A stretch of DNA of 64,000 bases from positions 200,767,050 through 200,831,049 of the forward strand of contig NC_133662.1 in the NCBI RefSeq assembly GCF_037893015.1, written 5' to 3'. Shown in pieces: positions 12,140-21,995 of the stretch; the first letter of the stretch is position 1; each line of letters starts with the position of its first letter. Made by a program: the position numbers and the translations under genes. The stretch is from Macrotis lagotis (Eukaryota; Chordata; Mammalia; Peramelemorphia; Peramelidae). The notes beneath the pieces were generated by a model. That model saw only the letters and a program-made list of their open reading frames with translations, did no database searches and was not told the DNA's origin.

Positions 12140-12300
12140 TAACAATTCTGATAAGAGTGACAGAATCTGGAGACCTGAATATGAAACTTGGCTCCAACAT
12201 TTAACTAGTTGCATGACCTTGGGACAAGTCAACCTATTAGTTTCCTCTTTTGTAAAATGGGGACAATAATATGTACTTTTTAAATGTTAATTCATTAAAT
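12140..12300 (+). repeat. MIR-type SINE
   Basis: The MIR-like succession is visible: TAACTAGTTGCATGACCTTG, then GACAAGTCAACC, then TTTGTAAAATGGGGACAATA. Confidence 0.75.
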
Positions 12301-12349
12301 GAATGAAGAAGCATTTATTAAACTATACCAAGCACTATGATAAAGTCTA

Positions 12350-12420
12350 AGGATACAAATATAAAAGGGTATTACATTTTATATATATGTATATTTATAT
12401 GTATATTTATATATATATAA
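12350..12420. repeat. AT-rich imperfect microsatellite
   Basis: TATATGTATATTTATA-type units with interruptions. Confidence 0.7.
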
Positions 12421-12459
12421 GTCCCTGTACTAGAGGAGCTTATATTAAGGTATAAAAGG

Positions 12460-13475
12460 CATGGCCTTGAATTTCTCCTCTCTGTGCCTTTGTACTGGCT
12501 AACCCTCATGTCTGGAAGTCTCTGTCTTTTCACCTCCACCTTACATTTCTCTGGTTTCCTTCAAGACTCAGTTCAAAGTCCCCCCTCTGTGGAAGTGTAT
12601 AGAGGAAATATTGGATAGAACAATAAGTTCAATAACTAATCTGTTCCCTCTGCACTGGCTATGTCAGACAGTTAACCTCTAAGCTGGTCTTTACTAATGC
12701 TGCCCCCCCCCCCCCATCTAAATGTCCAAGCTCAAATGAATGTTTTAGTAAAGTACTTTGCTCCTCCTTGGAAAGAATCCTTAAATTCCTGCCCCCAGAT
12801 ACAAGACAAGCCTCTATCAACAAAACAATGGATTCCTGCCCTAGTCTAAAAGGATTAAATCTTTCAGCTACTACCTTCATCTACATATCCCTCATTACTT
12901 CATCTCAACTCTGAGTTACTGTCCCCTTTGAAGTATCCCTAATTACTTCATCTGCCCCTTTAAAAGCTCACCTCTCCTCAGTTGTGTCTTCCTTTGGGAG
13001 ACCATTCTTGGAGAGCATTATCCCTCAGATAGACTCTTATGCCCCTATATTCTTCTTTACTGCTTATCCCCTGATGGTGGCTACTGTTGTTGCTGCTAAT
13101 CTCTCCCTCCCTTAGCTTTTGCTAACCACAGAAATACATCCTTTTTGTTGTTCATAAATTCTGGAGTCAGAGTTGATCTTTTAAGTGAATTCTACATTCC
13201 GTTTGAACCTCTGAAGACTTTAACTAACTGCAATTTTCCCACAACAGGAGGACTTTCAGGACACCCCATCCCCAGATGCTAATATTTTATCCTCTCAGAT
13301 TACCTTTTCTCTACCCTCTGCATATCTTGTATTTATCTAATTGCATGTTGTAAGTCCATTTGAAAATACCATCTTTGAGGGCAGAGACCATGTTTTTTTG
13401 CCTTTCCTGCATTTTATTCAATGCTTAGCAAATAGCAAATGCTTGATAAATGCTTGTTGATTTTGTGGATGTTAC
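12460..13475 (+). repeat. L2-like 3' region, split by an insertion
   Basis: The left part (12,460-12,584) has CCTTCAAGACTCAGTTCAAA. The right part (13,249-13,475) has GAGGGCAGAGACCATG and ends in AAATGCTTGATAAATGCTTG. Together they resemble a 3' LINE2-type consensus interrupted by about 660 bp. Confidence 0.5.
12585..13248 (+). mobile_element. Candidate solo LTR of an endogenous retrovirus
   Basis: The segment begins TGTGGAAGTG and ends CCCACAACA, so the ends are TG...CA with a short inverted match. It carries a TTTTAAAAG box near 12,958. No internal gene region is seen. It appears to interrupt an L2-like sequence. I found no clean target-site duplication, so the boundaries are approximate. 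Confidence 0.35.
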
Positions 13476-13489
13476 CTATTCCAAACTAT

Positions 13490-13680
13490 CATCCTGTGAA
13501 AAGAGTTCTGACTTTGGAATCAGATAACTGGGTTCATATCTTTCCTCGTATCACATTTTGCTCATTAATATGTCTGTAACCTTGGACAAGACAGTTAATC
13601 TGTCTTGATTTGCTCAACTCTAAAATGAGGTTGTTTAACTACTTGGCTTCTGAGGTCCTTTCTATTTCCAAATCGATAAT
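13490..13680 (+). repeat. MIR-like SINE
   Basis: Diverged tRNA-like head (GACTTTGGAATCAGATAACT), then AACCTTGGACAAG and CTCTAAAATGAGG. Confidence 0.6.
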
Positions 13681-13689
13681 CCTACTTGA

Positions 13690-16045
13690 TTTGCCTAGTC
13701 TTATTGGATTTACTGGACTCCTAATATGCTTTCTATAAATTCAGATGCTGACAGGAACCATCCCAATCCCTCTTCTCTCCTAGTAACTAATGATTTCACG
13801 TCTACTGCCACCAGTAGCCCTGTGTGACATATCTCACCCACTTCCAATTATGAGACTTAGCTTGGTAGCCATCACCAACCAACAAGAGCATCCCTTTCCT
13901 TTGCTAATCAAAGGAGGCAATCATTTTAGATATTTAGTGACCTTAAAGTCTCCAACTCTTCTTCCATGTTTTCATATCTGTTTACACTTATAAGCTTTTA
14001 GCTGCTGCTATTAATATTTCCAGTTTTGTAGTTAGTTGTTTGGGAACTCCAGATGTTGGAGTGCAAACTAATTGGGATTTTACCATATTTGTAAGAGCTT
14101 CTATCTCTCAATGATCTCCTTCTGGTATATTTCCTGGACTAAACAAAAGGCTTGTGTTTTCATTCTAAACTGAGCCCTTAAAGTGCTTTGAATATTTGTT
14201 TTCTTCATTAGTTGTCTCATTAAGCTTAGATGAATATTCAAGTATAGTAGCAATACTATAGAAATAATCTCATTAACAGTAATTTACATTTTTTTTCCTT
14301 CAGAGCAAACACAAATGATTTGTCTATTCTAAAGGGGAAATTACTCTTTAGAGGTTTGGACCACTGGGTCCTTTACTAACATGGATTAAACTAGAGAATC
14401 AAGGAACTATATTGTTTTCAAATTATTGAGCCCATTCCAAGTATCCCTCCTAGAATGAGGAAGATCTATTATTAAAATGTAATTGGAGATTTCCTTCAAT
14501 AGTCTTGAATTCATAGAAGGAAGAGGACTTGGTCTTTGCAAAGTAAATAATTTCCCCCCCTATAAAATGTATCCAGTCAATAATAATTCACAATCCACAG
14601 CAAGTTTCCTTTCTGCCTTTTGTTTTCATATCATTGTCTTTTCTGTATCTATCTAGTTCCCCACTTTGAATTCTTTCTCATAACAAAAATATAGACTAGC
14701 AAACAACTACAAAACCAGTTAAACAAAAAGTTTATATAGTTGCTGGGGGGTTCGATGCAAGATGTCTGAGAAAGAATTTATGAGATATGGGCTCTCTCCC
14801 AAGCAAGTTGGCATTTTATTAGGCACCATAATGGCACAGTGGGCTGAGAGTTTGAAGATACTCTAGCAAAGAGGAACTTGACATTCTTGTTGATATAGGG
14901 AGAGAAGAAGAAGAAGAGAGAAAAAATGATCTCAGATAAATAATTAAGTCTGTTTGAAGTAGGTCTGGATGTCCAAAATTGATGCCAACAACAAGGGACA
15001 TTTAGAACTTATTTTTAAGTTATAAACACGTGCTTATTAAGGAAGGCTTTAAGCTAGCCAAGAAAAGACCAGATGCTGATAATAAGTGATTAAATCTCTA
15101 GGCAGGTCAGATGTGATCCTCACATAAAAGGTAAAAGGGCACAGATGAATCTAAGCAGTGGGCAACCAGAAAACTAAAAGACCTTAGGCAAAAGCAGAGG
15201 TAGGGACTGCAAAGCCAGTAATTAAGTCATAGTTAGAATTCCCTGTTCTAGCAAGGACTCAGAAAGAACATTCAGAGCAGACCTGAATGTTAGAGAAAGA
15301 GTGCATTAATTGGGACCTCCTATCTGGTGGCCATAAGTGACAGCTTCTTCAACATTCTGCCACCTTGTCATTCTTCTGCTAGAAGGATTGTTATGTTGAA
15401 GAAGAAATATCTGTCTAGTTTTTTCAATATTAAGAAAATATTATTTGTGCCTGTCTGATATTTTCTGAGCATTTCCTCTGACCCAGATTATTGAGCAGAA
15501 AACTCCTCACAGATATAAATCCCCTCCAATTGCCTTTCTCAGATATACATTTTCTCCATCTATTCAATGTAAATCCATTATTAAATGTAAATTTGACAAG
15601 ATAAGAGCAACTTCAGCCTATCCCTCTTCCCTTCTTCTAACTTCCTGCTTCTCAGTCTTCCAAAGTGGGTACTTGATCCCATTTACATAGAGGGGATGGC
15701 TCTCCCTTTAACCCTTTTCTCCTTTCTCTTTCCTACACAGAAAGTGGGCAAGACTATAAAAGTTTGGCCCATATCTAGGTTGGACTCTAGGATCAAGCCC
15801 TGCCATTTTCTGCTTCCCTTTTCTTTCTCTTTTTCCCTCAGGCATTCTTTCCTCAAACTTTGTTACTTGGCCTGTCCTTAAGTATCTTACTGTCTCTCCA
15901 GAAAAGTTTAGTCTGTGAATTGCTTGTGCTTTGTTGGTCTGTAATGAATTTTGCAAGTTTTTGAATTAAAAATTCTAAGCTTTTATATCTCTGGAGTTAG
16001 TAGTGAGTTCCCTTCAAGAACCCTGATCTTTGTGATGGCAATGCT
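13690..16045. other. Intergenic DNA, mostly unassigned
   Basis: No gene seen. A pyrimidine-rich segment with a TATAAAAG box (15,755-15,763) lies within 15,650-15,960 and could be an old LTR. I could not find its ends. Confidence 0.35.
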
Positions 16046-16049
16046 CAAT

Positions 16050-16215
16050 ACCATGTCATCATGTATTCTCCAGAAACTGAGATTAGTTATTACTTGTCAT
16101 TTTACAAAAGAGGAAAAAGTTAGACTAGGAGTGACTGGTGCAGTTTTTTACAGTTAATAAGTGGCAGATCTAAGGTTTGAACAAGTTCTCTGACTACAAA
16201 TCCAGTACTCTTTCT
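16050..16215 (-). repeat. MIR-like SINE, reverse
   Basis: Reverse-oriented phrases: TTTACAAAAGAGGAAAAAGT, AATAAGTGGCAGATCTAAGG and CCAGTACTCTTTCTAC. Confidence 0.65.
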
Positions 16216-16219
16216 ACTT

Positions 16220-17545
16220 GAAAAAGGATCCTAGAGTTTGGCTAATGAGATGACAAAGTTAGGATAATGGCACATATTTAATCACTTTGGTCCAGGGAAC
16301 CCAAAAAGTTGAGTTCAAAGAAAGCCTTTTTCTTGGAGGGGAGGGACATATACACTCCAATGGTATGGTGAGAGGGCAGCATCTTCAGTATATATGTTCA
16401 AAGGCATTGTGTTTTGAGTCACAACTACCAATTGTTATCAATAATTTCATTAACTTTAGAAAAAGTACCCCCTTCCTTCCTCCTGACTTTGAATTTTTAT
16501 CATTTAGGCTAAAATATTTTCACAAAGCATGGGCTAGGTCTCATCTTGATAGAAATTAAGAAAACTAGCTCTCTAAAATAAGTTTCATCTCATTCAATTG
16601 CTAAATTGCCAGTAATCTTTCTTTAAGTGACCAAAGATCTTTCTACACCCCTTATCTTAGAGGAAAAGAAATAAGTTTAATAAACATATTTTTATAAGAG
16701 TACCACTCATTAAACAGGATCTTTTTATACTGATAAGCAAACATGCTTTACAAAGAATTGATAGTAGGTCAACAATAGCATAGATGGCTGTGGCTAACCA
16801 AATGAGATAATCTGTAATGAACTGAATGTTCAGCTAAAAGTCCAATGTCAGGCTTTCAAAATTCAAGAAAGCAAACAGAAAGGAGTACCACACCTTGTGA
16901 AACAATACTAAAAGGTAAAAGATTATGATGAATCAACCTGTTAAAATGAAAAATGCAATGATGAATCAACCTTACAACTTCCTTCTTTAGTCAAACAATT
17001 CTGGTATGGGTACAACTTTTAGATGGCAAAGCAAAAAGAAACAGCTCCATGGTGGTGCAATTAAATGAAAGAAGAAGAAAATAACAATGGAACCTCACAT
17101 TATAGTGCTTGCTAGGTGGGCTCAGAATCTAAAACTCATTCAAATCAGGTATCAGAAAAGCATTTAGCCAATTCTTCATGTTTAATGCTATGCTACAATA
17201 TTAATGAGGCAGCTTATGTATAGTTAAATGAAAAAGCAAGACAAATTAAAACAACTCTGAAGTACCACCTCATATTTATCAAATATGATAGATAACATGA
17301 TAGAAAACAAAAATGACAAATCCTGGAGAAGGAACTAAAGGACAAGCAGATAGGGAGATGCAGGTAAAGACAAACAATTTGAGAGGGAGAGAGAAAAGAA
17401 TAGGATAAAGAGGTTTAGAGAACCTTGTTGAGAAAGATCATTTCTTCATTAGAGAGTGGAATTCATAAGGACATAGTAGGGGCTAGTGCCAGGGAATTGA
17501 TATAAAAAAGAGAGCTCACAGACAAATAATTTAGATTTTTCTTAA
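16220..17545. other. Intergenic DNA, nothing firm
   Basis: AT-rich sequence without a recognisable gene. Some stretches (about 17,210-17,340) resemble degraded L1 ORF2, but too weakly to call. Confidence 0.35.
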
Positions 17546-17546
17546 T

Positions 17547-17812
17547 GTTTTTCATTCTCGAAGACCATGACTTCAGAGAGGTGATGCCATGACAAGCACA
17601 TGAATTGGATTTGAGGGGGAGGCTGTGCTAAGTCACTTGTCTCACTTTCTCCTGGAGAGACATCTGGGTCCAGTGGTCAGATATGGATCAGGACAACTGG
17701 AGCCAGTCTGGGTTAAGTGACTTGCCCAAGGCCACACAACTAGTAAATATCTGAGGCTGGATTGCCTCCTGACTCCAAGACCAGTGCTGTAGTCACTGAG
17801 CATAATGAGGGA
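17547..17812 (-). repeat. Long SINE with RTE-like tail, reverse
   Basis: Starts with the tail (TTCATTCTCGAAGACCATGA), continues through GTGATGCCATGACAAGCACA and ends in the tRNA-like head read in reverse (CTCCAAGACCAGTGC). Confidence 0.85.
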
Positions 17813-18307
17813 AGGTCTTCTTCTGAAAGACTAGGGGAATAGGTGGTGTGGAAACTTTGAGCAGAGGTTTAGAACAGTTGCTGAGATGAGGGAGTTAAAG
17901 GACCCATTAGGAAAGAGTAAAAACATTGTATTAGTGAATCACCAGGATATAAGAAGCATCAGAGGGAAATGTGGTGGACCCACTTACCTCCCCTAGATTC
18001 TTCATTCACCAGGATATATAAGAAGCATCAGAGGGAAATGTGGTGGACGCACTCACCTCCCCTGGCTTCTTCCATTCACCAGGATAGAAGAAGCTTCAGA
18101 GGGAAATGTGGTGGACCCACTCACCTCCCCTGGCTTCTTCCATTCACCAGGATACAAGAAGCTTCAGAGGGAAATGTGGTGGACCCACTCACCTCCTCTG
18201 GCTTCTTCATTCTCCAGGATAGAAGAAGCATCAGAGGGAAGTGTGGTGGACGCACTCACCTCCTCTGGCTTCTTCATTCTCCGGGATAGAAGAAGCATCA
18301 GAGGGAA

Positions 18308-19379
18308 GTGTGGTGGACGCACTCACCTCCTCTGGCTTCTTCATTCTCCGGGATAGAAGAAGCTTCAGAGGGAAGTGTGGTGGACGCACTCACCTCCCCT
18401 GGCTTCTTCATTCACCGGGATAGAAGAAGCTTCAGAGGGAAATGTGGTGGACCCACTCATCTCCCCTGGCTTCTTCATTCACCGGGATACAAGAAGCATC
18501 AGAGGGAAGTGTGGTGGACGCACTCACCTCCCCTGGCTTCTTCATTCACCGGGATAGAAGAAGCTTCAGAGGGAAATGTGGTGGACCCACTCACCTCCCC
18601 TGGCTTCTTCATTCACCGGGATACAAGAAGCTTCAGAGGGAAATGTGGTGGACCCACTCACCTCCTCTGGCTTCTTCATTCTCCAGGATAGAAGAAGCAT
18701 CAGAGGGAAGTGTGGTGGACGCACTCACCTCCTCTGGCTTCTTCATTCTCCAGGATAGAAGAAGCTTCAGAGGGAAGTGTGGTGGACGCACTCACCTCCT
18801 CTGGCTTCTTCATTCTCCAGGATAGAAGAAGCTTCAGAGGGAAGTGTGGTGGACGCACTCACCTCCTCTGGCTTCTTCATTCTCCAGGATAGAAGAAGCT
18901 TCAGAGGGAAGTGTGGTGGACGCACTCACCTCCTCTGGCTTCTTCATTCTCCAGGATAGAAGAAGCATCAGAGGGAAGTGTGGTGGACGCACTCACCTCC
19001 CCTGGCTTCTTCATTCACCAGGATACAAGAAGCATCAGAGGGAAGTGTGGTGGACGCACTCACCTCCTCTGGCTTCTTCATTCACCAGGATACAAGAAGC
19101 ATCAGAGGGAAGTGTGGTGGACGCACTCACCTCCCCTGGCTTCTTCATTCACCAGGATACAAGAAGCTTCAGAGGGAAATGTGGTGGACCCACTCACCTC
19201 CCCTGGCTTCTTCATTCACCAGGATACAAGAAGCTTCAGAGGGAAATGTGGTGGACCCACTCACCTCCTCTGGCTTCTTCATTCTCCAGGATAGAAGAAG
19301 CATCAGAGGGAAGTGTGGTGGACGCACTCACCTCCCCTGGCTTCTTCATTCACCGGGATAGAAGAAGCATCAGAGGGAA
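18308..19379. repeat. Higher-order block A (16 units, 1,072 bp)
   Basis: Sixteen 67-bp units with a distinctive order of variants. Read base by base against 19,380-20,451 it differs at only one site (G at 19,355, A at 20,427). It includes the unusual unit with CACTCATCTCC at about 18,455. Confidence 0.9.
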
Positions 19380-20451
19380 GTGTGGTGGACGCACTCACCT
19401 CCTCTGGCTTCTTCATTCTCCGGGATAGAAGAAGCTTCAGAGGGAAGTGTGGTGGACGCACTCACCTCCCCTGGCTTCTTCATTCACCGGGATAGAAGAA
19501 GCTTCAGAGGGAAATGTGGTGGACCCACTCATCTCCCCTGGCTTCTTCATTCACCGGGATACAAGAAGCATCAGAGGGAAGTGTGGTGGACGCACTCACC
19601 TCCCCTGGCTTCTTCATTCACCGGGATAGAAGAAGCTTCAGAGGGAAATGTGGTGGACCCACTCACCTCCCCTGGCTTCTTCATTCACCGGGATACAAGA
19701 AGCTTCAGAGGGAAATGTGGTGGACCCACTCACCTCCTCTGGCTTCTTCATTCTCCAGGATAGAAGAAGCATCAGAGGGAAGTGTGGTGGACGCACTCAC
19801 CTCCTCTGGCTTCTTCATTCTCCAGGATAGAAGAAGCTTCAGAGGGAAGTGTGGTGGACGCACTCACCTCCTCTGGCTTCTTCATTCTCCAGGATAGAAG
19901 AAGCTTCAGAGGGAAGTGTGGTGGACGCACTCACCTCCTCTGGCTTCTTCATTCTCCAGGATAGAAGAAGCTTCAGAGGGAAGTGTGGTGGACGCACTCA
20001 CCTCCTCTGGCTTCTTCATTCTCCAGGATAGAAGAAGCATCAGAGGGAAGTGTGGTGGACGCACTCACCTCCCCTGGCTTCTTCATTCACCAGGATACAA
20101 GAAGCATCAGAGGGAAGTGTGGTGGACGCACTCACCTCCTCTGGCTTCTTCATTCACCAGGATACAAGAAGCATCAGAGGGAAGTGTGGTGGACGCACTC
20201 ACCTCCCCTGGCTTCTTCATTCACCAGGATACAAGAAGCTTCAGAGGGAAATGTGGTGGACCCACTCACCTCCCCTGGCTTCTTCATTCACCAGGATACA
20301 AGAAGCTTCAGAGGGAAATGTGGTGGACCCACTCACCTCCTCTGGCTTCTTCATTCTCCAGGATAGAAGAAGCATCAGAGGGAAGTGTGGTGGACGCACT
20401 CACCTCCCCTGGCTTCTTCATTCACCAGGATAGAAGAAGCATCAGAGGGAA
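19380..20451. repeat. Higher-order block B (16 units, 1,072 bp)
   Basis: Adjacent direct duplicate of block A. The unit with CACTCATCTCC recurs at about 19,527, exactly 1,072 bp after its counterpart. A third copy begins at 20,452 but stops matching within two units, near 20,556. Recent unequal exchange, replication slippage or an assembly error could each explain the pair. Confidence 0.9.
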
Positions 20452-20729
20452 GTGTGGTGGACGCACTCACCTCCTCTGGCTTCTTCATTCTCCGGGATAG
20501 AAGAAGCTTCAGAGGGAAGTGTGGTGGACGCACTCACCTCCCCTGGCTTCTTCATTCTCCAGGATACAAGAAGCTTCAGAGGGAAGTGTGGTGGACGCAC
20601 TCACCTCCCCTGGCTTCTTCATTCACCAGGATACAAGAAGCTTCAGAGGGAAATGTGGTGGACCCACTCACCTCCTCTGGCTTCTTCATTCACCAGGATA
20701 GAAGAAGCATCAGAGGGAAATGTGGTGGA

Positions 20730-21108
20730 ATGAAGGAATGGAGTTAGACATCCAAATTAGTAGAGAGAATTGAGGAAGGGTACAGAACAGGAATTATAAT
20801 CCTGATTTTTTACAGCTGAAGAAACTCTATCACATCCTAAATAGGTTAAGTGATTTTTCCAAAGGAGGTAAAATCTTTCTACTCTTCTGCCATTTCAAAG
20901 TCACGCTTTGACTAGAAGATTACTGATTTCTCTAATTACACTTTAGCCTTTGGTTTCAAGTTATGTTTAATAAACATTCCAATTCTGGGCATTCTGACAC
21001 TACAGTTTTCACAAATATTTATCCCGAGATTAGGCAAGACAAAGTCATAATAATCCCATTTTTGAAACCTTCAAGTTTTCTCCTCATGAGAACATTATAA
21101 TCCCTCTT
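20730..21108. other. Spacer between tandem array and CpG island
   Basis: About 380 bp of ordinary AT-rich sequence without a recognisable feature. The base composition changes abruptly near 21,118. Confidence 0.5.
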
Positions 21109-21162
21109 TTGCTGAGGTTTGGGGCGGTTAAGATTTGCCCGGGGGCTGCCCATGGCAGCTGT

Positions 21163-21298
21163 GGCCGAGGCTGGCCCAGGCGGTTCCGGAGGTGGGGGTC
21201 CCCCCGGCCGAGGCGGTTCCGGATGTGGGGTCCCCCGGCCGAGGCGGTTCCGGATGTGGGGTCCCCCGGCCAAGGCGGTTCCCGATGTGGGGTCCCCC
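21163..21298. repeat. 31-bp GC-rich tandem array, about 4 units
   Basis: Repeats of a unit containing GAGGCGGTTCCGGATGTGGG and GTCCCCCGGCC. The first copy reads GGAGGTGGGGG and the last has CCCGATG. A related stretch recurs once at about 22,300-22,326, outside the array. Confidence 0.9.
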
Positions 21299-21422
21299 CC
21301 CTGCAGCTCTGCCCCACGTGGCTGTGCGCGTGTTTTTGCTCCTCGAGGGCAGGGCTTTCTGGCGGGAACAGGCCGGCGGCTTGCCCGGGCCGCGGGCTGC
21401 TCGGGGGTGGGCGGCGGCCCGG

Positions 21423-21536
21423 CTGGCACCCCGCTCGGGGGCTGGCACCCCGCTCGGGGGCTGGCACCCCGCTCGGGGGCTGGCACCCCGCTCGGGGGCT
21501 GGCACCCCGCTCGGGGGCTGGCACCCCGCTCGGGAG
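21423..21536. repeat. 19-bp GC-rich tandem array, 6 units
   Basis: Six nearly perfect copies of GGCACCCCGCTCGGGGGCT. Each unit contains two CpGs and a CCCCG...CGGGG inverted repeat able to form a small hairpin. The last unit ends GGGAGG. Confidence 0.95.
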
Positions 21537-21639
21537 GGCATTGTGAGGCGACACAGGCCGGGCCGGCCCCCGGGGCGCCGCCCCTCCCCTCCCCCAGGCG
21601 GGGCCCTAAGCGCCCGCCGGACTTTGCCCCCTCCCGGCA

Positions 21640-21640
<1 letters not shown>

Positions 21641-21680
<40 letters not shown>
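21641..21680 (+). repeat. (CGG)13 trinucleotide run
   Basis: Thirteen uninterrupted CGG units preceded by CGGCAG, about 315 bp upstream of the predicted exon 1 donor. It lies in the promoter or, if transcription starts far enough upstream, in the 5' UTR. Confidence 0.95.
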
Positions 21681-21682
<2 letters not shown>

Positions 21683-21860
21683 GGGGTCCCGGGCGCCTCA
21701 CCCCCTCCTCGCGGACTCCGCCCCGGGGGCCGAGCGGCCTCGCCGCGGCGGGGGAGGCCCCTCTAGGGGGCGCTCCTCGGGGTCCCGGCGCGGAGCAGCT
21801 CGGGAACGCCGCTCGCGAGGTCGCGGGCGCCGCCGGAGCGTTGGGGAACGGCACCGCGGG

Positions 21861-21880
21861 CACCCGGAAGCGCCATTACT
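21861..21880 (+). promoter_or_regulatory. ETS plus YY1-type core promoter motifs
   Basis: CCGGAAG (ETS/GABP type) is followed directly by CGCCATTA (YY1-type CGCCAT). This arrangement is common at the core of TATA-less housekeeping promoters, where initiation lies close by. Initiation near here is therefore inferred. Confidence 0.55.
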
Positions 21881-21995
21881 CGCCGGGCTGGCGGCGAGCG
21901 CGGTGGCGCGGCTGTCTGCGGACTGGCGGGTCCGGCGGACCCGGCCGCCCAGGGTCCCGCGGCTGGCCGAGCGGAGCCTCGGGGAGCTGGCCGAG
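21881..21995 (+). other. SLC35A3: Predicted 5' non-coding exon 1 of SLC35A3
   Basis: The 3' end is set by a strong donor, CCGAG|GTGAGCGGG, at 21,995/21,996. The 5' end is placed just after the ETS/YY1 motifs and is a guess. No ATG open into exon 2 is required, because the SLC35A3 start codon is 18 nt inside exon 2. Confidence 0.5.

Larger units (their letters stand above)
17939..20728. repeat. 67-bp tandem array (minisatellite), about 41 units
   Basis: A 67-bp unit built around GAAGCTTCAGAGGGAAGTGT and GGTGGACGCACTCACCTCC is repeated head-to-tail about 41 times. The first three spacings are 69, 68 and 68 bp; from 18,174 on the period is exactly 67 bp. Units vary at a handful of fixed sites: GAAGCATC or GAAGCTTC, AAATG or AAGTG, GACCC or GACGC, CCCCTGG or CCTCTGG, TTCACC or TTCTCC, CCAGG or CCGGG, GATACAAG or GATAGAAG. 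The open frames inside it (up to 194 codons) follow from the scarcity of stop codons in the unit; I do not regard them as genes. I recognise no named satellite family. Confidence 0.97.

Noticed and set aside
17939..20728. CRISPR-like array of repeats and spacers
   Set aside because: The units are contiguous 67-bp tandem repeats without unique spacers, in a mammalian context.
17969..20747. Many overlapping open frames of 60-194 codons with MWWTHSPPL-type translations
   Set aside because: They are by-products of the 67-bp array. Many begin at GTG rather than ATG, and all three phases are used as the period rotates.
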